From Beta vulgaris subsp. vulgaris (lineage: Eukaryota; Streptophyta; Magnoliopsida; Caryophyllales; Amaranthaceae), in contig NC_079209.1 in NCBI RefSeq assembly GCF_026745355.1, positions 46,287,285 to 46,351,284 on the forward strand: a stretch of 64,000 bases of DNA. The letters run 5' to 3'. Every line of letters begins with the position of its first letter. The stretch's first letter is position 1. The notes beneath the pieces are model-generated. The model did not search any database. It saw only the letters and a program-made list of their open reading frames with translations, and had not been told where the DNA came from. Positions 43,829 through 54,984 of this stretch are shown piece by piece. The translations under genes and the position numbers were made by a program.

Positions 43829-44452
43829 GTGATGTTGGTTTGAGCATGTTGTGTACTGATTCATGGGGACTTCTGAGTTCTTTTCACTTTATTTCACTCT
43901 TATCTCTTTTTTTAAGCCTAACTGATTCTTTCGCATTCACTTTAACTGATTCTTATTCATTTCAAACCTTGTTTTTAAAAAAGTTTATGATGAAACCATC
44001 ATTCAATGACATACAAAGCTCCCTTAAATCACCTCCTCAATCTTTAATATGCCACCAGTCCTTTTAAGGACTTATTGAGGCTATTTGGGGTTGTGGTTGA
44101 GTGTGATGTTGGTTTGAGCATGTTGTGTATTGATTCATGGGGACTTCTGAGTTTTTTTCACTTTATTTCAATCTTATCTCTTGTTTTAAGCTTAACTAAT
44201 TCTTTCTCATTTGCTTTAACTGATTCTTATTCATTTCAAACCTTGTTTTTAAAAAAGTTTATGATAAAACCATCATTGAATGACATACAAAGCTCCCTTA
44301 AATTACCTCCTCAATCCTTAATATGCCACCAATCCTTTTAAGGACTGATTGAGGCTATATGGGGTTGTGGTTAGTGTGGTGTTGGTTTGAGCATGTTGTA
44401 TATTGATTCATGGGGACTTCTGAGTTTTTTTCACTTTGTTTCACTCTTATCT
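43829..44452. repeat. 274-bp tandem repeat, 2.3 copies
   Basis: Units start at 43829, 44103 and 44376 (gtg.tgttggtttgagcatg). Units 1 and 2 are nearly identical over their whole length. Unit 3 stops after about 77 bp. Each unit carries a short frame (LDSWGLLS..., FQTLFLKKFM) that is a by-product of the repeat. Confidence 0.9.
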
Positions 44453-44540
44453 TCTGGTTAATGTTTAACTTTTGAGCAAATGTTTTGTATATACTCCAAT
44501 TCAAGCAAACTAGAAACAAGTCTCTTCATTGAAACATAAA

Positions 44541-44706
44541 AACTGATCATTACAACTTGATTTTTGTTCACTTACAAAAATTGACCATTACAACTTGATT
44601 TTTGTTCTCTTACAAAAATTGACCATTACAACTTGATTTTTGTTCTCTTACAAAAATTGACCATTAAAACTTGATTTTTGTTCTCTTACAAAAACTGACC
44701 ATTACA
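44541..44706. repeat. 38-bp tandem repeat, four to five copies
   Basis: Unit gaccattacaacttgatttt followed by tgttctcttacaaaaatt. It lies just downstream of the transposase stop codon. Confidence 0.9.
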
Positions 44707-44765
44707 AACTCACCCTAAAAACAGAAAACAAAATTCTTCCCCCTTCAGTTGTTCTGTTTTGTTGC

Positions 44766-46275
44766 TCATGGTTGCTGTGATGTTGATGCTTGTCCATGGA
44801 CTTTATCCCAAGCGTCCATAACTGCCCACATTGGTGCTTTGACCTGATCACTTAGAACTCCTTGTTTTTCCAATTTCTTCTTATTAACATGAGGCAAATC
44901 ATAATCATTGCCACCACCAACCTTGAGGATTTCATTCATCACATATTGTAATAACATCCACACATTGCTTAAAGTCTTGGGATCCAATTCATAAAATGCT
45001 TGGTTCACGGCTTCAAGCAGCTTGTCTATATCTGCTGGCATTTTTTTGTGCATTAATGATTGAATGATTCTGAAAAAAAACAAGATCAAGGATGTTCAAA
45101 TCAGGACTGTCAGGAGGCTGTTGAATTAAAATAAAAGTGAACCCATCTTGTTCATGAATTAACTGCCATTCAAGATCTTCATGAGTGATGTGTGCCTTAG
45201 CGTTATCTTGTTGTATGAAAATGGTTGTTGGACCTCCATCTCTTGGCCATTTCTCCTTTATAGCTGGAATTATTTCATTAATCAGCATGTCCCTTGTTAC
45301 CTTTTGGTTGACACTCTCAACCACTTTGGTTATCATGGTTCCTTTTTCCCTGTTTTTTGATGTTCTCTTTGCTGGCTCTTGGTATGTGAATGGGAAGATT
45401 CCAATCTTCCCATCAAATGTGCATTCCCCTGCTGAGTTGTACCTTGGTCTTGCTACACATGATGTGAACATCACCTTTGGAATGAACTTGCTGGAACTTG
45501 CTGCCCTGTATCTACCCCTTTCATTCTTTGCCAAATAGACCCTCTATGATTTGGTAGTTAGATAAAACCATTTCTCATCCAAGTGGACGATATCATACAT
45601 GGGGTAGTACTCTCTCATGGTTTCTGGTGTGTTTCCCATTAACAATTTGAAAACCCATTTCAGTCTTTCAATTTTGTTTGGTTCTTTTAATCTCGGATGA
45701 AGTGAATTAGTGTGTGGTTTTATTAGTCCCCTTTTTATCATTCTATGAACCGTGCTTTTACTCATGTTAAGCATTGTTAAGTCTCTCATACATGACCTCT
45801 CTCCCATTTTCAGTTTTGTAATTTCATCTAATTGCACTTGAATTCTCTTTCTTCCAGAAAAATGGAATTTAGTTGAGACATTATACCTTTGCATGGATGA
45901 ACTCTGTTTTCTGGCTGTGTTCCAAATGCTGCTAATGCATCTAACTGAGAAGTTAAATAAATACGATGCATCTTTGATTGAACCCCTTTTCAGTTTACCT
46001 GCCTTTGCTTTATTGAGGAGCCAACACAATATCTGAAGCTTGTCCTCACTGCTGAGTCTACTGCGCTTGTGATGATTGACTGCAACCAACGTGTTGTCGT
46101 TGGCTTGGTGTTCCAACACTTCAGTTTGTTGAATGAAGCTTGACTCATCTTCATGTGGCTCCAAGTTAAGATCAAAGTCCCCTTGCTCATTGTGAGCTAG
46201 AAAGTCATGCTCCTCATCATCAAGGCCCAGATAATCTGGACACCAAGCAGCATTCAAGTCGAAATCTGAAGCCAT
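44766..46275 (-). pseudogene. Mariner-like DD39D transposase, one stop and one frameshift
   Basis: ATG at 46275 starts MASDFDLNAAWCPDYLG. A helix-turn-helix DNA-binding region follows (LSSEDKLQILCWLL..., SVRCISSIWNTARKQ, and CMRDLTMLNMSKSTVHRMIK). The catalytic domain starts HLDEKWFYL (first Asp). A TAG stop at 45546-45544 interrupts. The same frame then continues with KFIPKVMFTSCVARPRY and IFIQQDNAKAH (second Asp). SPDLNILD holds the third Asp, 39 residues further on, the DD39D spacing of plant mariners. A length change in an 8-base T run (45080-45073) shifts the frame; the C-terminus (MPADIDKLLEAV...GQASTSQQP) follows to 44766. Two lesions only, so recent decay. Confidence 0.93.
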
Positions 46276-46865
46276 AACAGTGGACAATGATGCAGATGAG
46301 TTAATAAATTAAATTATCTTTGTGATATTTTACCTTTGTTTTTCTGGGGGGTTTATGGTGGTGTGATTTTCTGATTTCTCTAAGTGTTGTATGTATAATG
46401 AGGGTTAGAGAGTTTTTTCAGATTTTTGGAGGTAAGTTTTTTTTTTTAATTAGAGATCAGTAGATTAGTGGCAATCTGTGTGCCACTAATCTTTGTAATG
46501 TCATTGGATTAAAAAAAGAAAAAACTCATTCTCATTTGTCAGTTTCTATATGTTAGGATTAGGTATTTACTTTTTTCAATTCAGTAAAGTTGTACGGTTC
46601 AGATGAAAGATGCTATAAATGCTTTGATGTTTTCAATAAAAACCTTACATATCCCTCACTTATCATTCGTGCCAAATAATCAGTCATTGATTGTGTTCCT
46701 TATTTTGTTCCTCCTCCTTAATTCCCGTGAAAAAAAAGAAACAAGCACTATATTATGGGACGGAGGGAGTATATTATTATAATTTCATGTTTCCAGCAAG
46801 CAAAGGGTTAAATACCACAAAAAATGGCAAATATTTGTTTTTCGTTGATTGGCTTGTGTAACCTT

Positions 46866-49504
46866 TGTAACACCCCCACGACTCCTCCTTTTATAAACTA
46901 GGAGAAATTGTGGGAGTTGTTATGCCACGCATGATAATACGTAAGGCTAATCAGATAATACAGCGGAAGTCTTTTAAAATAAACTGAAATACTTTAATAC
47001 AAAGAAATAAGAAAGTATGTAAATGAATTACAAACTCCGAGACTATCCCATACTAGTCCCATATTCAAAAGTCAAACCTTGACCCCATTGGTCAAGTAAA
47101 GTCAAATATAAAATTCAAGATAACTTAAATAAGAAAGTACTCGTGTACTAAAACTCCCATCCGGATGCTTATGATTTCCATGCACATCAAGAACTTGTAC
47201 CTGCAACTTCTTCTCTAAACTCTGCTCACCAAATGGATCATCACAGGGTTGTTGAGGAAAAAAACAACCAAAAGAAACAAAGAAACACATACATCAGCAA
47301 CGCTGAGTACATAACACAACTAACTAATGCGAATAATAATGCATGCAATCCTCAATCACTTCGGCTTGCTCTTCTTAGACTCTACATGCGACAAGCATAT
47401 AACTGAACTTACTAAATACTTTCTTTTATATTATTTGGCAATGAACGGGCACCGTCCTCCTCTTGGATCATACGGGCTACTATTACTTGTGTAAGAGATC
47501 CCACACCTCTTACTAAAGTTCCATGAACTTTAAATAACTTGACTCGAGAATTTTAAGCTTGTTAGTAATGAACGAGGGTGAGAGTGAGCCTCTAGACTCA
47601 ACATCTCAGAGATAAGAATACGAGTGACACCTAGTCCACTCAAAGATCTTGATAATTGGAATTCCATAAACTTGCTTGATAAAATAAAAGCATTAACATC
47701 GTCATGCTAAGCTATATGCAGGAGTATAGTTTCACACTAACTCCCCCTTATGTTCAATACTCATGGGGGATCCATCCCAAGAGTTTTATTGCCAAAGCCC
47801 ATTATGTGAGACACAATCACAATAATACATCTAGCAAATAAATTAATTTCTTATCTTTCTTTAACAAGTGAATGCAACAAACACCAATTAACTCAATTCT
47901 AAATTCTTTGAGACCTTGCTCATCTTATTACTTTAATGACTCCATGAGTCCTTTTTCTTACTTTCTTAAGGATCCATGATCCAATCAATTGAGTCATTGC
48001 TCAATGATTCAACTACTTGTGAGTCCTTGCTCAATAACTTTAACTTAGTGAGACCTTGCTCAATAACTTGAAACTTGTGAGACCTTGCTCAACAAAATAT
48101 AACTTCTCATGAGACCTTGCTCAATAAAATATAAACTTCTAATGAGACCATGCTCAATAAAATATATAACCTCAAATGAGACCATGCTCAATAAAATATT
48201 CATAGGCAAGCCATAACTTCAAGAGTAACTTTAATAACTTTAATCATGCTCAAAAGCAATAATCATCATCACATGCTTTTCAAATATAGGAATAACTCAA
48301 AAGTTCCATTCCTAATCTCCTTTCTAAGTTCTCAACATATACTCAAACAATTTCAAGGCATAAGCCTCTCCTTACTCCTCATGCTCAATAAAATATATTA
48401 TCCTTTGAAACTACTAAAGTCAAGGTCAAAGTGTATGTACCTTGATTACACAAAAATCAACAGTCAAAAGTTTGACTGGCTTTAATTATTCTTGAAACCT
48501 ACCAACAATAAAGTACTATCAATTAGTACTTCCAACAACAATTCAAAGCTACTAATAAATAAAAATCAGCATTTTAAATATAATAATAAAGCTGATTTTT
48601 CCTTACAAATGCTTTAAAAACTATTTTAAAGTCATAACTTGAAAACCTTTACTAGTAGGCAAAACCCACTACAAACTAATACTTAAAACTTTATAAAACT
48701 ACTAATTTACTTAATAATTTCTGCTGTAAATTATTAAAATAATAATAACAATTTCTTTTTTTTTTTTTACAAGTGGTTCAAAAACAACAGATCTGAAAAC
48801 AACAACTACTGGCGCCACCACGAGCACCACCACCACCACCAGCTGCGCGCAGTGGCAGGCGGCGCCCGTGCCCAGTCGGCTCACCACTGCTGTCCGACAA
48901 TGGTCTCGTCGGACCTGTCGATCTCGCCGGCGAACCACCCTTGTGGTGGCCGGAAATCGTGAACAAAGAGGAGAGAGAAAATAAGGAAGAAAACCCCAAA
49001 AATTCAGAAAAATCATTACCTCTTTGCTTCCCTTTGATTAATTGCAAGATCTTCCTATAAATTTCAAAAACAAAACTAGATTAGAAGCTAGAATTATTGA
49101 AGAGGATTACTTGAAAAACTTACTTGAGGAAGAACAAAGGTTTGAGAGGAAAAACCCACTTACTCCTTTTTGAGAAATGGTGGCTAGTGAAAAGATGGAA
49201 AAAGATGGGAAACTTTAGGTTTTCCTCTTTTTATAGTGGTAGTCAATTTGGGTAAAAGACCAAAATGCCCTTACTCATCAAATTGCCAAAATACATTTGA
49301 TGATAAATTTCCAAAATAATCTTCCTACTAATATTAATAAAATACTTCTTGAAAATACTAAAATACTTCTTTGTGGAAATACTCAAATACTATTTGGTAA
49401 AATGACCAAAATACCCTTCTGCTCTTAAATACCGAAATTAAATAGCTTTAATATTAAATGATTAAAACTATTTAATTTAATATCTTAAAAATATGGGGAT
49501 TACA
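46866..49504 (-). repeat. 3' LTR of the chromovirus (2639 bp)
   Basis: Carries an internal series of gagaccttgctcaataa units (about 47990-48200) and a (CACCAC)-rich GC patch near 48810-48950. An open frame of about 60 codons at 47290-47102 (with DDPFGEQSLEKK...VQVLDVHGNHKHPD) is kept in both LTRs. Confidence 0.92.
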
Positions 49505-49520
49505 GTCTACCCCCTTAAAA
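49505..49520 (-). other. Polypurine tract of the chromovirus
   Basis: On the minus strand CTTTTAAGGGGGTAGAC ends directly at the 3' LTR start TGTAATCCCC. This is the plus-strand priming site. Confidence 0.7.
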
Positions 49521-49620
49521 GAAGTTTCGTCCCGAAACTTAACAAAACCCTCCTCTCTAATCCAACTTTCAAATTTGAAAATTTACGAGCATTACGCCAT
49601 AAAATAGTTCTTTTTTAAGA

Positions 49621-49745
49621 AGTAGCCAAATAATACGCTACTAAGTAAAACAATAGCCAAATAATACGCTACTGAGTAAAACAAGTAGCCAAATAATACG
49701 CTACTGAATAAAACAAGTAGCCAAATAATACGCTACTGAATAAAA
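49621..49745. repeat. 31-bp tandem repeat, four copies
   Basis: Unit agccaaataatacgctactg plus aataaaacaagt, between the integrase stop and the 3' LTR. Confidence 0.9.
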
Positions 49746-49913
49746 CTTTTGCCTTGAATATTCAAACTATGAAATGCTTACTTTGCTTGAAAAGTTTTCC
49801 TTGAAAACTCTAAAAATAGTGCACAAATGCAACAAATTCTTACTAATTTCTAGCAAAATGCGCGCACGCACTCTACCCCCCTTAAAGGAGTTACGTCCCG
49901 GAACTCAACTCAC

Positions 49914-51434
49914 CTAGTCGAAGAGCTCAGGATACTTCTTTCTCATCTCGTCTTCAGCCTCCCAGGTAGCCTCTTCGGTACGCTGGTTAGACCACAAAAC
50001 CTTGAGTATCTTTATATCTTTATTTCTTGTACTCCTCACCTTAGAGTCCAAGATCTTTACTGGTCTCTCTTCAAAAGAAAGCGTCTCATCCACTTCTATA
50101 ATCTCGGGATCTAATACGTGAGACTTATCGGGCACATATCTCTTTAGTTGGGATACATGGAACACATTATGCACCTTTCCCAAGTTATTTGGCAAATCTA
50201 AACGATAAGCCAATCTTCCAATTCTTTCAATGATGTCATACGGACCTATAAACTTCGGGCTAAGCTTTCCTTTTTGCCCAAAACGCATCACCCCTTTCAT
50301 AGGTGACACCTTTAGTAAGACTTTCTCGCCTACTTGATATTCGCTATCTCTTCTATTCTGATCTGCATAGGCCTTTTGACGATCCTGGGCCGCCCTCATC
50401 TTCTCACGAATATATCTTACTTGATTCACGGTATCTTCAATCATTTGCGGTCCCAAAGTAACCGTCTCGCTAATATCGTTCCAGCACAATGGACTGCGAC
50501 ATTTTCGACCGTATAAAGCTTCAAAAGGAGCCATCTTAATGCTAGAATGGTAGCTATTGTTATTTGAGAATTCTATTAAAGCCAACATCTCATCCCAAGT
50601 CTTAGGGTAATCTAAGGCACACGCCCTCAACATATCCTCGAGAGTCTGAATGGTTCTTTCCGATTGACCATCAGTTGCTGGATGAAAAGCTGTACTCTTA
50701 AGCACATCGGTCCCAAAAGCTTTCTGTAATGCCTCCCAAAAATGAGAAAGAATCTTGAATCTCTATCAGACACAATAGTGGAAGGAACTCCATGATGCCT
50801 CACCACTTGGTCCACATATACTTTACCACACTGTTCCATCGACCAATTGTCCTTCATTGGAACAAATTTTGCTACCTTAGTTAGTCTATCTACGATCACC
50901 CACACTTTGGTGAATCCTTTCGCTGTCTTAGGGAGACCTACAACGAAATCCATTGCTATGTCATCCCATTTCCACTCAGGCACTGGTAACGGTTGAATCG
51001 TCCCTTGAGGTCTCTTGTGTTCGCTCTTCACCTTCTGACAAGTCAAACACCTAGCAACAAATTCAGCTACTTCTCTTTTCATATTGTTCCACCAGAACAT
51101 TAGCTTCAAGTCCTTATATAATTTATCCCCTCCAGGGTGGATAGAATAAGTCGTTGTTGTGCCCTTCTTTCATCACTTTTTCTTTCAACTCGGTGCAACT
51201 TGACGGTATGCACCATCTTCCATTGAATCGGACACTTCCATCATCATGGGTACTAAACTCCTTTGTCTTTTTCTCCTTGATCAGCTTCTTTATCTTCTCC
51301 ATTTCCTCATTCCCTTCTTGAGCCTTTAAAATTTCTTCATTCAATTCTGACTGGATTGAAATGGCATTTAAGCATGCTTCCACTCCACTACTCCCAACAA
51401 CTTCAATGTTGAGCTTCCTAAACTCGTCACACAA
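49914..51434 (-). pseudogene. Chromovirus integrase with C-terminal chromodomain, frameshifted
   Basis: The zinc-binding HHCC region (GHNNDLFYPPWRG, then CLTCQKVKSEH; frame broken near 51120) precedes the DDE core: DIAMDFVVGLP (first Asp), STIVSDRDSRF (second Asp) and HPATDGQSERTIQTLEDMLR (catalytic Glu), with a frame break near 50705. A GPY-type module follows (FIGPYDIIERIGRLAYRLDL). The chromodomain is ILDSKVRSTRNKDIKILKVL...WSNQRTEEATWEAEDEM, ending at 49914. The chromodomain is thought to steer insertion to heterochromatin. Confidence 0.92.
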
Positions 51435-51472
51435 TTCTCTGGAAGTACCAAAGACTTAAACTATGGCTAGAC

Positions 51473-52891
51473 TTACGACTTAACGCGGGCAACGACGTTT
51501 GCCTTTCCTTCATGGTATAAGATCTCAATGTCATAGTCATTCACCAACTCTAACCATCTTCTCTGTCTCATATTCAAATCCTTTTGAGTATACAAATACT
51601 TCAGACTCTTGTGATCTGTATACAATTCACCTTCACTCCATATAAGTAGTGTCGCCAAATCTTCAAAGCAAACACTATTGCGGCTAATTCTAGATCATGG
51701 GTTGGGTAATTCACTTCGTACGGTTTCAATTGCCTAGAAGCGTAGGCTATAACCTTTCGATTTTGCATCAATACACACCCTAAACCATTTTTCGAAGCGT
51801 CACTATATACCTCCAACTCGGCATTCTCCTCTGGTAACGTCAAAATCGGAGCTGTAGTCAACAACTCCTTAAGCTTCTTAAAGGCTTTCTCACACTCCTC
51901 GGTCCATATGAACTTCGTATCCTTCTTCATAAGACTAGTCATTGGTTTAGCTACCCTCGAAAAGTCCTTCACAAAACGTCTATAGTAGCCAGCTAGACCC
52001 AAGAAACTCCTTATATCAGTAACATTCCTAGGTTTAGGCCATTCGCTCACTGCGGTTATCTTCGACGGATCTACGGAAATTCCCTTCTTTGACACAATGT
52101 GGCCAAGAAATGCCACTTCTTCCATCCAAAATTCGCACTTCGAGAACTTTGCGTAAAGCTGATTCTCCCTAAGTGTAGACAATACTGACCTCAAGTGCTC
52201 TTCATGCTCCTCCTTGTTCTTCGAGTAGATAAGGATATCATCGATGAATACGACTACAAATTTGTCCAAATACTCTCGAAATACTCTATTCATAAGGTCC
52301 ATAAACATGCTGGTGCATTGGTTAAACCAAATGGCATCACGGTGAACTCATAGTGACCATACCTCGTCCTAAAGGCAGTCTTTGGTATGTCCTTCTCCCC
52401 AATCTGCAATGGTTGATACCCTGACCTCAAGTCTATCTTTGAAAATATTCCAGCTCCTCTTAATTGATCGAATAGGTCGTCAATCCTCGGTAACGGATAC
52501 TTATTCTTAATAGTCACCTTATTGAGATCTCTATAATCGATACATAGCCTCAAGCTTCCATCCTTCTTCTTTACGAATAAAACAGGCGCTCCCCATGGGA
52601 ATAACTAGGTCTAATGTACCCTTTCTCGAGTAATTCCTCTAGTTGCTTGTTGAGCTCCTTCATCTCTGCTGGAGCCATTCTATAGGGTGCTTTTGATATA
52701 GGGGCAGTTCCAGGAACTAAGTCTATGGTGAATTCTAACTCCCTCTGAGGTGGCATTCCCGGTATATCTTCCGGAAATACGTCTGGAAACTCATTCACCA
52801 CTTTCACATGCTCTATCTTAAGCTTCTCTTCTTCCAACCTCTGCACATTACACAAGAATAACGGAGCTCCCTTCTGCACTTGCTTCACCAA
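51473..52891 (-). pseudogene. Chromovirus reverse transcriptase and RNase H, frameshifted
   Basis: The RT starts in VFPEDIPGMPPQRELEFTID and KAPYRMAPAEMKEL. A frame break follows near 52570. Then come [30 protein letters not shown] and [15 protein letters not shown]; another break near 52300 is followed by the catalytic [19 protein letters not shown] and [21 protein letters not shown] blocks lead to RNase H ([45 protein letters not shown]). A break near 51640 and a lost segment at [15 protein letters not shown], where family members read VADALSR, end the domain. Confidence 0.93.
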
Positions 52892-52893
52892 AC

Positions 52894-53616
52894 TTAGGCT
52901 GAAATGATCTTAATTCTACCTTCTTGTGGTTTAGTCTTGAAAGTCACCTTTTTCCCATTCTTATTCCTCAATCTCACTTTTTGTTCTCCATAAAGAATCT
53001 CGGCTTTATACTCCTTAAGCCAATCCATCCCTAAAATAATCTCCAAGTCTTCCAATGGAAATTCTATGAGGTTGGTTTCAAAGTCTACATCCCCAATTCT
53101 CACAAGGACGTTTTCATATACTCTTGAGCAAGTTACTACTTCCCCAGATGGTAACATAATAGGAATTTCAACATCTCTAGGGTTTCCTAAGCCATATTTT
53201 GAAGCAACTAACTTTGAAACAAATGAACGTTCGGCTCCTGAATCAAATAAAGCTTTAACAAAAGTGGAATTAATAGAAACATTACCCGTAACTACGTCCT
53301 TGGACGTCTCAGCTTCTCTAGCACTTATGACATTCAACCTAGCAATTGCAGGCACACTAGGGCCAGCTCCACTCAAAACGGTCTTGTTGTTCCCATTTTG
53401 CTTGTTCCCACCTTGATAGTTGTTGCCTCCTGATTGGTTTCGATTACCCTGACCAAACTGGTTTCCGCTCTTGCCCTTGTCGGTCTTCAACTCAGGGTTC
53501 TTGGAGAAGCACTCATACTCTCGATGACCCAATTTGTGGCAATAGTTACACTCCACCAGCTTTCCTTCACAATCCTTTCCAGGATGATTGTATGGGCACC
53601 TCTTGCAGAAATACAC
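52894..53616 (-). pseudogene. Chromovirus gag zinc knuckle and aspartic protease
   Basis: A CCHC knuckle, CNYCHKLGHREYEC, is preceded by a second Cys/His cluster, CKRCPYNHPGKDC. A Gln/Asn/Gly-rich linker follows. The protease has the catalytic ALFDSGAERSFVS (DSG) and ILGMDWLKEY. Open over 240 codons but out of frame with both neighbours. Confidence 0.9.
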
Positions 53617-54424
53617 GCGTTCGTCTCCTTTCTTTCCCTTATTAGAACCATTTCCACCCTTCTGTGGTTGATATTGGCCTCCATTCCTTTGGCCATTAGA
53701 TTGTCCTCCTTGGTGAAAGTTATTTTGAGGCTTGAACTTCTTGTCGTTCCTCTGGAAATTCTGACTAGGATTTCCTTCCTCTTGTTGTTTGAGCTCTCAA
53801 CTCCAGCTTGTTTCAAATAGGAACCTAAATGAGCAGCTCTATCATACACTTCCTCTAAGGTCCTGAAAGTTGAACCTCCTAGCCCAAGCTTCACCTCAAG
53901 ACTAAGTCCAGTCTCGAACCTAATTGCCTTTCTTTCCTCAGTAGGTACTAACTCGGGAGCAAACTTCATCAATCCTACAAACTTCTCATAGTACTGCTCC
54001 ACAGTCATGTCACCTTGCTTCAACTCATCAAACTCAGTGGCCTTTTGCCTCCTCAAGAAATTGGGATAAAATTTCTCCTTCATAGCTACCCGAAAGCCTT
54101 CCAATCAAAGTCAGGCCTTGCCATTAACGTCTCCTTATGCTGCGACCACCAAAAGTCAGCTTCCTCCTTAAGGTAATATGCAGCTATAGCTACTTTCCTA
54201 TTATCTGGACATTGGATAGCATCGAATAGCTTCTCAAAATCCCTAACCCAGTTCTCAAGCTTAACAGGATCACCCTTCCCATCATAAGAAGGCGGTTTAC
54301 TATCACTAACCCTCTTAAACCAATCAACAGACTTCTTCTTCGAAGGACCTCTTCTAGCTAAATTCGTAGTCACTCGGACTAAGTTCCTCAGTTGAGCATC
54401 AATCCTAGCATTTCTATCGGCCAT
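53487..54424 (-). pseudogene. Chromovirus gag (capsid part), frameshifted
   Basis: ATG at 54424 starts MADRNARIDAQLRNLVRV. Capsid blocks follow: PPSYDGKGDPVKLENWVRDF, AAYYLKEEADFWW, then after a shift near 54095 FYPNFLRRQKATEFDELKQG, SVEQYYEKF-like (MTVEQYYEKF), LMKFAPELV and RKAIRFETGL. The frame changes again near 53750 before the knuckle region. One or two single-base indels would account for each break. Confidence 0.9.
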
Positions 54425-54731
54425 TGATCTGCCAAAGAAAAAAAAAATTTGACTCAAAAATCGCTTATTGACCCTCAATATAGATCAAAAATACTAAGCA
54501 AATGCCACGCTGACATTTAATTCGCAATCTCCTTTCTAAGGAACTTTTATACTAACTCTCTTACTAGAGTAGTAGATTAGAGTAAAACTAGCACTACTTT
54601 GTAGTCATACTACACCTTTCAGTCCAAACTGGACTCCATACAAGTAGAAAATGCCAACCACGTTGCAATCAAACACTTAGTCACATAAAACACATCAAAA
54701 GTGCTACTAGAACTAAGAGCACTTACTAATC

Positions 54732-54881
54732 TAAGACATATAAAGACTTAGTGACTAATGCGACGCAATGTACATATGCTCTAAGACACATAAAGACTTA
54801 GTGACTAATGCGACGCAATGTACATATGCTCTAAGACACATAAAGACTTAGTGACTAATGCGACGCAATGTACATATGCAT
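54732..54881. repeat. 50-bp tandem repeat, three copies, in the chromovirus leader
   Basis: Units start at 54732, 54782 and 54832 (taagaca.ataaagacttag). The copies are almost identical, and lie between the primer site and gag. Confidence 0.95.
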
Positions 54882-54969
54882 ATGCAATTCCCTTCCCTTT
54901 TTGCAATTCGACTTTGAAATACTTTTAAGTTCGAAAACTTTTGTAAAATAAGGTAATATAAACCTTGGA

Positions 54970-54981
54970 GCTCTGATACCA
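54970..54981 (-). other. Chromovirus primer binding site (tRNA-iMet)
   Basis: Minus strand TGGTATCAGAGC, three bases inside the 5' LTR edge. Confidence 0.88.
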
Positions 54982-54984
54982 CTT

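Larger units (their letters stand above)
42230..46769 (-). mobile_element. Mariner-like element (MLE), near full length
   Basis: The first 25 bases ctccctccgtcccataata... are identical to the inverse of the last 25. TA flanks both ends (42228-42229, 46770-46771). A plant mariner transposase pseudogene fills 46275-44766 on minus. The left half holds an opposite-strand ORF and three tandem repeat blocks. At 4.54 kb it is at the long end for plant MLEs. The termini explain the many CTCCCTCC-ended Stowaway-like MITEs in the window, which are thought to be mobilised by such transposases. Confidence 0.95.

Noticed and set aside
45185..45538. 117-codon plus-strand ORF
   Set aside because: Antisense to the mariner catalytic domain.
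47980..48210. CRISPR-like series of short direct repeats
   Set aside because: Repeats are degenerate, spacers are not unique, and the block is duplicated in both LTRs of a plant retrotransposon.
53066..53820. Two long plus-strand ORFs
   Set aside because: Antisense to the chromovirus protease and gag.
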